Of a stretch of DNA of 64,000 nucleotides, positions 59,100 to 64,000 are shown piece after piece. The notes below the pieces were generated by a model. It was not told the origin of the DNA and ran no database searches. It worked only from the letters and a program-made list of their open reading frames with translations. Where the stretch lies: NCBI RefSeq assembly GCF_027853235.1, contig NZ_WKJG01000094.1, positions 41,063 through 105,062 on the forward strand, given 5' to 3'. The stretch is from Aliibacillus thermotolerans (lineage in GTDB: Bacteria; Bacillota; Bacilli; Bacillales; Marinococcaceae). Both the position numbers and the translations under genes were made by a program. The stretch's first letter is position 1, and every line of letters begins with the position of its first letter.

Positions 59100-61658
59100 A
59101 TGACAGTATATGTCAGAGAGGACGATGATAGCGTCATGATTGGTTTATTGAAGAAAATGATAGGTGACACGAATCAACGCCAAATAAAAAAGTTAAATAA
59201 ATTGGTAGATGAAATTGAAGCGTTAGAAGAGACAACCCAACCGTTATCGGATGAAGAATTGCGAAATAAAACAGCGGAATTTAAAGAGCGTTATCAGAAC
59301 GGGGAATCGTTAGATGATCTGCTACCAGAAGCTTATGCGGTCGTGCGGGAAGCGGCAAAAAGAGTTCTTGGCTTACATCCTTTCCGCGTCCAATTAATGG
59401 GGGCCATTGTTCTTCACCAGGGAGACATTGCGGAAATGAAGACAGGGGAAGGGAAAACGTTAGTGGCCACCATGCCTGTCTATTTAAATGCATTAACAGG
59501 AAAGGGCGTTCACGTTGTAACGGTGAACGATTATTTAGCGAGACGGGATAGCGAAGAAATGGGAAAAGTGTATCGCTTTCTCGGTCTTACCGTTGGCTTA
59601 AATGAAAAAGGAATGTCGAGAGAAGAGAAAAAGGCAGCTTATGAAGCAGATGTGACGTATGGAACAAACAACGAATTCGGATTTGATTATTTACGGGACA
59701 ACATGGTGCTGTACAAAGAACAAATGGTGCAGCGCCCGCTTCATTTTGCCGTGATTGACGAAGTGGATTCCATTCTCATTGACGAAGCTCGAACCCCTCT
59801 TATTATTTCAGGATCGGTGGAACAGTCGACAAAATTATACTTAGCGGCAGACCAATTTGTACGTCGTTTAAATAAAGAAAGAGATTTCACTTATGATGAG
59901 AAAACAAAGAATGTGCAGCTCACAGAAGAAGGCGTGACGAAAGCAGAAAAAGCTTTTAAAATAGACAATTTATTCGACCAACAACACGTGCAACTGATCC
60001 ATCACATTAATCAAGCGTTAAAAGCCCACGTGGCAATGCATCGGGATGATGATTACGTCATTGAAGACGGAGAAGTAGTGATTGTAGACCAATTTACGGG
60101 TCGGATGATGAAAGGTCGGCGCTATAGCGATGGCCTTCACCAAGCCATTGAGGCAAAAGAAGGGCTAGAGATTCAAAAGGAAAGCATGACCCTTGCTTCA
60201 ATTACGTTTCAAAACTATTTTCGTATGTATCAAAAACTAGCAGGAATGACCGGAACGGCAAAGACGGAAGAAGAAGAATTTCAAAACATATATGGAATGA
60301 ATGTTACTGCGATTCCGACGAACAAGCCTATACTCCGAATTGATAAACCTGATTTAATTTATAAAACAAAAGAAGCGAAGTTCCGAGCGGTCGTTAATAA
60401 AATTGAAGAGTTATACAAGAAAGGTCAGCCGGTGTTAGTCGGTACAGCGAGCGTAGATACGTCAGAATTGGTTTCAAAAATGTTGAAAAAACGGAAAGTG
60501 CCTCACAACGTGTTAAATGCAAAAAATCATGAAAATGAAGCGAAAATTATTGAAGATGCAGGACAAAAAGGCGCTGTCACCATTGCGACGAACATGGCAG
60601 GTCGCGGAACGGACATTAAACTAGGAAAAGGTGTCAAAGAACTCGGTGGTTTGTTCGTCCTTGGAACAGAGCGGCATGAAAGTCGTCGTATTGATAACCA
60701 ACTGCGTGGACGCTCAGGTCGTCAAGGAGATCCAGGAGAGTCTCAATTTTATTTATCGATGGAAGACGAGTTAATGCGTCGTTTCGGATCTGATAATATG
60801 AAAGGTCTCATGGATCGATTAGGGATGGATGAAAATGAACCCATTGAAAGCAAGCTCGTTACCCGCGCTGTCGAACAAGCACAAAAACGAGTAGAAGGGC
60901 ATAACTTTGACGCACGGAAGCAAATTTTGCAATATGACGATGTGATGCGCGAACAGCGGGACATCATTTACGCACAGCGTATGGAAGTATTGGAGTCGGA
61001 TGATTTAAGTGACGTCGTGCAGTCGATGATGAAATCGGTTGTAGAGCGTGCTGTCTCTCTTCATACGTCGGAAAGTGACATACCAGAAGATTGGGACCTT
61101 GAAGCACTAGTCAATTATTTAAAAGGCACAGTGCTCTTTGAAAATGACGTGACGGTGAAAGATCTGGAAGGTAAGGATCCGGAAGAAATGATCGAGCTGA
61201 TTTTTGAGAAGGTGAAGAACCACTACGAGAAGAAGGAAGAAGAACTTACACCTGAGACAATGCGTGAGTTTGAAAAAGTCATTATGCTCCGAGTGGTTGA
61301 CCGCAAATGGATGCACCATATAGACGAAATGGATCAGCTACGTCAAGGAATTCATTTGCGTGCTTATGGACAAAACGATCCGCTTCGAGAATATCGGATG
61401 GAAGGCTTTAATATGTTTGAAGAAATGGTAGCATCCATCGAAGAAGAAGTAGCGATGTACATTATAAAAGCAAGAGTACAAAGCAATTTAGAGCGTAAAG
61501 AAGTAGCAGAAGGAAAAGCGGTACACGGTAATCAAGACCGAAAACAAAAGCGCCGTCCATATCGTAAAACGAATCACGTTGGTCGAAACCAACCGTGTCC
61601 ATGCGGTAGTGGCAAGAAATATAAACATTGTCACGGAAGACAGGAACAAGCGCAATAA
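59100..61658 (+). CDS. secA: Preprotein translocase ATPase SecA
   Basis: Housekeeping motor (852 residues) driving secretion through SecYEG. ATG 59100 has AAGGAG 10 nt upstream; an in-frame ATG at 59136 ([10 protein letters not shown]) aligns better with B. subtilis SecA but has a poorer ribosome site. Motifs: [20 protein letters not shown] (Walker A), [75 protein letters not shown]. The C-terminus carries the SEC-C zinc motif [12 protein letters not shown] that binds SecB/lipids, absent from the SecA2 encoded at 17 kb. prfB follows 17 bp later. Confidence 0.97.
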   Translation: MTVYVREDDDSVMIGLLKKMIGDTNQRQIKKLNKLVDEIEALEETTQPLSDEELRNKTAEFKERYQNGESLDDLLPEAYAVVREAAKRVLGLHPFRVQLMGAIVLHQGDIAEMKTGEGKTLVATMPVYLNALTGKGVHVVTVNDYLARRDSEEMGKVYRFLGLTVGLNEKGMSREEKKAAYEADVTYGTNNEFGFDYLRDNMVLYKEQMVQRPLHFAVIDEVDSILIDEARTPLIISGSVEQSTKLYLAADQFVRRLNKERDFTYDEKTKNVQLTEEGVTKAEKAFKIDNLFDQQHVQLIHHINQALKAHVAMHRDDDYVIEDGEVVIVDQFTGRMMKGRRYSDGLHQAIEAKEGLEIQKESMTLASITFQNYFRMYQKLAGMTGTAKTEEEEFQNIYGMNVTAIPTNKPILRIDKPDLIYKTKEAKFRAVVNKIEELYKKGQPVLVGTASVDTSELVSKMLKKRKVPHNVLNAKNHENEAKIIEDAGQKGAVTIATNMAGRGTDIKLGKGVKELGGLFVLGTERHESRRIDNQLRGRSGRQGDPGESQFYLSMEDELMRRFGSDNMKGLMDRLGMDENEPIESKLVTRAVEQAQKRVEGHNFDARKQILQYDDVMREQRDIIYAQRMEVLESDDLSDVVQSMMKSVVERAVSLHTSESDIPEDWDLEALVNYLKGTVLFENDVTVKDLEGKDPEEMIELIFEKVKNHYEKKEEELTPETMREFEKVIMLRVVDRKWMHHIDEMDQLRQGIHLRAYGQNDPLREYRMEGFNMFEEMVASIEEEVAMYIIKARVQSNLERKEVAEGKAVHGNQDRKQKRRPYRKTNHVGRNQPCPCGSGKKYKHCHGRQEQAQ

Positions 61659-61675
61659 CAAAAGGGGGAAATAGG

Positions 61676-62777
61676 ATGGAATTAGTAGATATAAAAAATG
61701 AATTAGAACAAATGGAACGAAAACTAGCGAACTTTAGGGGGTCTCTTTGACCTTTCCGAAAAAGAAAAACGCATTGCTGAATTAGAAGCAAAAATGAGTG
61801 AGCCTGGGTTTTGGGACGATCAAAAGGCATCCAAGAAAGTCATTGACGAGTCAAATCGTTTAAAAGAAACCGTGAACGGTTTTAAAGAACTACAAGCTGC
61901 ATACGATGATTTGGAAGTCTCTTATGAATTAGTGAAAGAAGAAGAGGACGAGGAGTTAAGAAAAGAACTAGAAGAAGGAATGGATGCGCTCACTCACAAG
62001 TTGAATGATTATGAATTACAATTGTTGTTAAGTGAACCGTATGATAAAAACAATGCGATTTTAGAACTTCATCCCGGAGCAGGAGGAACAGAGTCTCAAG
62101 ATTGGGCGTCGATGTTGTTGCGGATGTATAAACGATGGGCGGATAAAAAAGGCTTTACGGTCGAGACGTTAGATTATTTACCGGGTGATGAAGCAGGAGT
62201 AAAGAGTGTTACTTTGCTTATAAAAGGGCATAATGCCTACGGTTATTTAAAAGCGGAAAAAGGCGTTCATCGACTTGTTCGCATTTCTCCTTTTGACTCC
62301 TCCGGTAGACGGCACACGTCCTTCGTATCTTGTAATGTCATGCCGGAAATAGATGATGATGTCGATGTACAAGTGAATCCAGAGGATTTAAAGATTGACA
62401 CGTATCGTTCAAGCGGCGCCGGTGGACAGCACGTCAACACGACGGATTCGGCGGTAAGAATTACCCACATTCCAACGAATACGATTGTGACATGTCAAAG
62501 TGAACGTTCCCAAATTAAAAATCGCGAGACAGCAATGAAAATGTTATATGCGAAATTGTATCAATTAAAAATAGAAGAACAACAAAAAGAAATCGATGAA
62601 TTGCGCGGAGAACAAAAAGAAATTGGTTGGGGGAGTCAAATACGCTCATATGTGTTCCATCCATACAACATGGTAAAAGATCATCGAACGAGTATAGAGA
62701 CAGGCAATACATCAGCAGTCATGGATGGAGAAATTGATATGTTTATTGATGCTTATTTACGTACGATGGTGTCTTAA
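61676..62777 (+). CDS. prfB: Peptide chain release factor 2, programmed +1 frameshift
   Basis: Releases peptides at UGA and UAA. Translation from ATG 61676 (AAAGGGGG upstream) meets an in-frame TGA at codon 25 (61748-61750). The site shows AGGGGG, then TCT, then CTT-TGA-C, the classical autoregulatory frameshift: scarce RF2 lets ribosomes slip +1 from CTT to read GAC at 61749. The product would have 366 residues, as in B. subtilis. Motifs are [13 protein letters not shown] (stop codon recognition) and [18 protein letters not shown] with the catalytic GGQ. The coordinates span both reading frames. Confidence 0.96.
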
Positions 62778-62787
62778 AAAACAAGGG

Positions 62788-62833
62788 AAAGAGGCCTTCA
62801 CACTTTCAATGTTAGTGAAGGTCTCTCTTTTTT
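62788..62833 (+). terminator. Terminator of secA-prfB
   Basis: Arms AAAGAGGCCTTCAC (62788-62801) and GTGAAGGTCTCTCTTT (62814-62829) followed by T6. Confidence 0.88.
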
Positions 62834-63037
62834 ATTTTGCCCTTTTACTGGTGTCATGTCGTTCAAACAAAATAAGTCATAAAAATGCAACAAATTTTGG
62901 AAAGTCGTTCTATACCTATATTTTTCGCGCTTTCGCCGCGTCATCTGGAGGAGGAAGTGAGTTTTAATACACACGGAATAGGGTATAATAAGGAAGTGTC
63001 GTAGCACTATATTTCATACGTAGGAGGTTAATACAGG

Positions 63038-63382
63038 ATGAAGAAATTTCTTATGGCACTAGCAGGTAGCGCAGTGCTCGTATTAGGCGCTTGTGGCGGT
63101 GGTGGTGATGACGGCGGTGACACTGGCGGTGACGCTACTGGTAACGGTGGCGGAGATGGTGCTGGTGAAACATATGATGCTGCACAAGCGGAAGAACTTT
63201 ATCAAGGAAACTGTGCCTCTTGCCACGGTGAAAACTTAGAAGGAGCAAATGGTCCTGCCATTGCTGGACTAGATGCTGGACATGTCGTTGACACCATTGA
63301 AAACGGGGCTGCAGGGATGCCAGCTGGTCTCTTAGAAGGTGAAGAAGCAGAAATGGTTGCCCAATGGGTTTCTGAACAATAA
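63038..63382 (+). CDS. cccB: Cytochrome c551 lipoprotein
   Basis: A 114-residue lipid-anchored electron carrier on the outer face of the membrane, feeding a cytochrome oxidase. The signal has lipobox VLGAC (Cys19), followed by a striking Gly/Asp-rich linker (20-44). Haem attachment is CASCH (residues 59-63) and the axial ligand is Met94 in AAGMPAGLL. TAGGAGG lies upstream. It is the same size and in the same place as B. subtilis CccB. Confidence 0.95.
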   Translation: MKKFLMALAGSAVLVLGACGGGGDDGGDTGGDATGNGGGDGAGETYDAAQAEELYQGNCASCHGENLEGANGPAIAGLDAGHVVDTIENGAAGMPAGLLEGEEAEMVAQWVSEQ

Positions 63383-63390
63383 CAGTATCT

Positions 63391-63805
63391 CGGAGCTGTC
63401 CAAAAAGTCATGATTGGTGACTTTTTGGACATTTTTTTGTTACCCCTTCATCAAAAATTGCTTCTGGAAACGCCTCTTGGCCGAATCATGGCATGTTTCC
63501 AACACCAAATTGTTGATGAAAGTAAGTCATGGATAGTCATGCCATCGTTTCATATAAAAATAGCTAACGGAAGCAGGCCATGAAATGGCTCATAACACTG
63601 TTTCATTCAAAAATGTCTGATGAAAGCAAGCCATGGATCACTCATGCCACCGTTTCATTCAAAAATAGTTTGTGGAAACGAGCTATGAATGGCTCATGGC
63701 ACCGTTTCAATCCAAACACCATTGTGAAAGCAATCCATGCACGATGTACGGCACCGTTTCAGCGCTAAATGATTGTTGAAAGGAACGCTCGATTTATTTG
63801 ACAGC
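63391..63805 (+). repeat. 52-bp-period repeat array, copy 2, with terminator hairpin
   Basis: Starts with a perfect hairpin (63398-63430) followed by T7, which also serves as the cccB terminator. About seven imperfect-palindrome units of roughly 52 bp follow (GTTTCATTCAAAAATG, TCTGATGAAAGCAAG and TCATGCCACCG type sequence). It is an inverted near-copy of 15238-15640. Short open frames across it are translations of the repeat. Confidence 0.85.
63398..63438 (+). terminator. Terminator of cccB, repeat-borne
   Basis: Fourteen-base arms GTCCAAAAAGTCAT/complement with a five-base loop and T7, 15 bp after the cccB stop codon. Confidence 0.9.
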
Positions 63806-64000
63806 CTCATTTTCTTTTTTTCGCCCCTTTTTTACAATCTTTTCAACCAAAACCCTTTCTATAATCACTTTTCTGTGACTGATAAACTAAATTATACAGT
63901 TTCCGATAAATAAGATCATACACTTTTAGTCAGTTGCCGAAGTTAGTAGTTTTTATGAAACTGCCCGAGGGCAGTTTCATAAAAACTACTCTCGCAACTT
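63806..64000. other. Window end with long perfect palindrome
   Basis: AT-rich, no gene. It contains a 22-bp perfect inverted repeat (63945-63966 and 63969-63990) with a two-base centre, flanked by partly matching AGTTGC(C)GA and TCGCAACT. It could be the end of a mobile element continuing outside the window, or a regulatory hairpin. Confidence 0.55.

Noticed and set aside
61794..62777. prfB as a shorter gene starting at ATG 61794
   Set aside because: The upstream coding frame, ribosome site and frameshift signal show that the gene begins at 61676.
63580..63768. 62-codon open frame after cccB
   Set aside because: Translation of the second 52-bp repeat copy; matches the peptide at 15.3 kb because both are repeats.

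Overview
The window is chromosomal DNA of a Gram-positive, flagellated member of the Bacillaceae. Roughly its right 27 kb follows the Bacillus subtilis order tagO - LCP gene - yvyE - degS - degU - degV - comFA - comFC - yvyF - flgM - flgN - flgK - flgL - yviE - fliW - csrA - flaG - fliD - fliS - fliT - hpf - secA - prfB - cccB. Glycine-betaine uptake genes, many acidic extracellular proteins and a UDP-glucuronate-forming wall-polymer operon fit a halo- or alkali-tolerant soil or sediment bacillus; that lifestyle is inference.

Layout: 1-1.8 kb, end of an OpuA osmoprotectant transporter. 2-3.7 kb, ferredoxin, an SsbB-type protein and a RAYT-like transposase-derived gene. 4-9.7 kb, SLH protein, gtaB, a VTC/DUF4956 pair and an SLH phosphodiester glycosidase. 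9.7-14.5 kb, a cobalamin-riboswitch operon (btuF-btuC-btuD, an unrecognised gene and a 2Fe-2S thioredoxin-fold protein). 16-19.3 kb, slaP-secA2, the accessory Sec system for S-layer export. 19.4-26.3 kb, three SLH-anchored wall enzymes (lytic transglycosylase, amidase, CAP protein) and a TPR lipoprotein. 26.5-34.7 kb, a wall-polysaccharide operon (csaB, Wzy-like polymerase, GT4, Alg14/Alg13 pair, murJ, UDP-glucose dehydrogenase, SLH lipoprotein). 35-40.6 kb, SpoIID/LytB protein, tagO, LCP ligase, yvyE. 40.8-63.4 kb, the deg-comF-flagellar-secA-prfB-cccB block.

The parts form a coherent surface programme. CsaB pyruvylates a secondary wall polymer made by the neighbouring operon; SLH domains on six encoded proteins bind that polymer; SecA2/SlaP probably export SLH or S-layer proteins; DegSU, FliW-CsrA and FlgM control motility. 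Flagellin (hag), which normally lies between csrA and flaG, is absent there. A LuxR-type gene and a ComK-family gene occupy its place.

The most unusual material is intergenic. (i) A tandem array with a 144-145 bp period alternates a 23-bp palindrome with a 64-bp palindrome-ended element. The same geometry recurs with different sequence at 38.2 kb, a near-identical deleted copy lies at 15 kb, and scattered boxes lie at 34.7 and 58.9 kb. (ii) A 52-bp-period array exists as two inverted copies 48 kb apart, each ending in a perfect terminator hairpin. (iii) A 119-bp-period Bacillaceae-type repeat abuts and supplies stop codons. No rRNA, tRNA, CRISPR or complete insertion sequence was seen.
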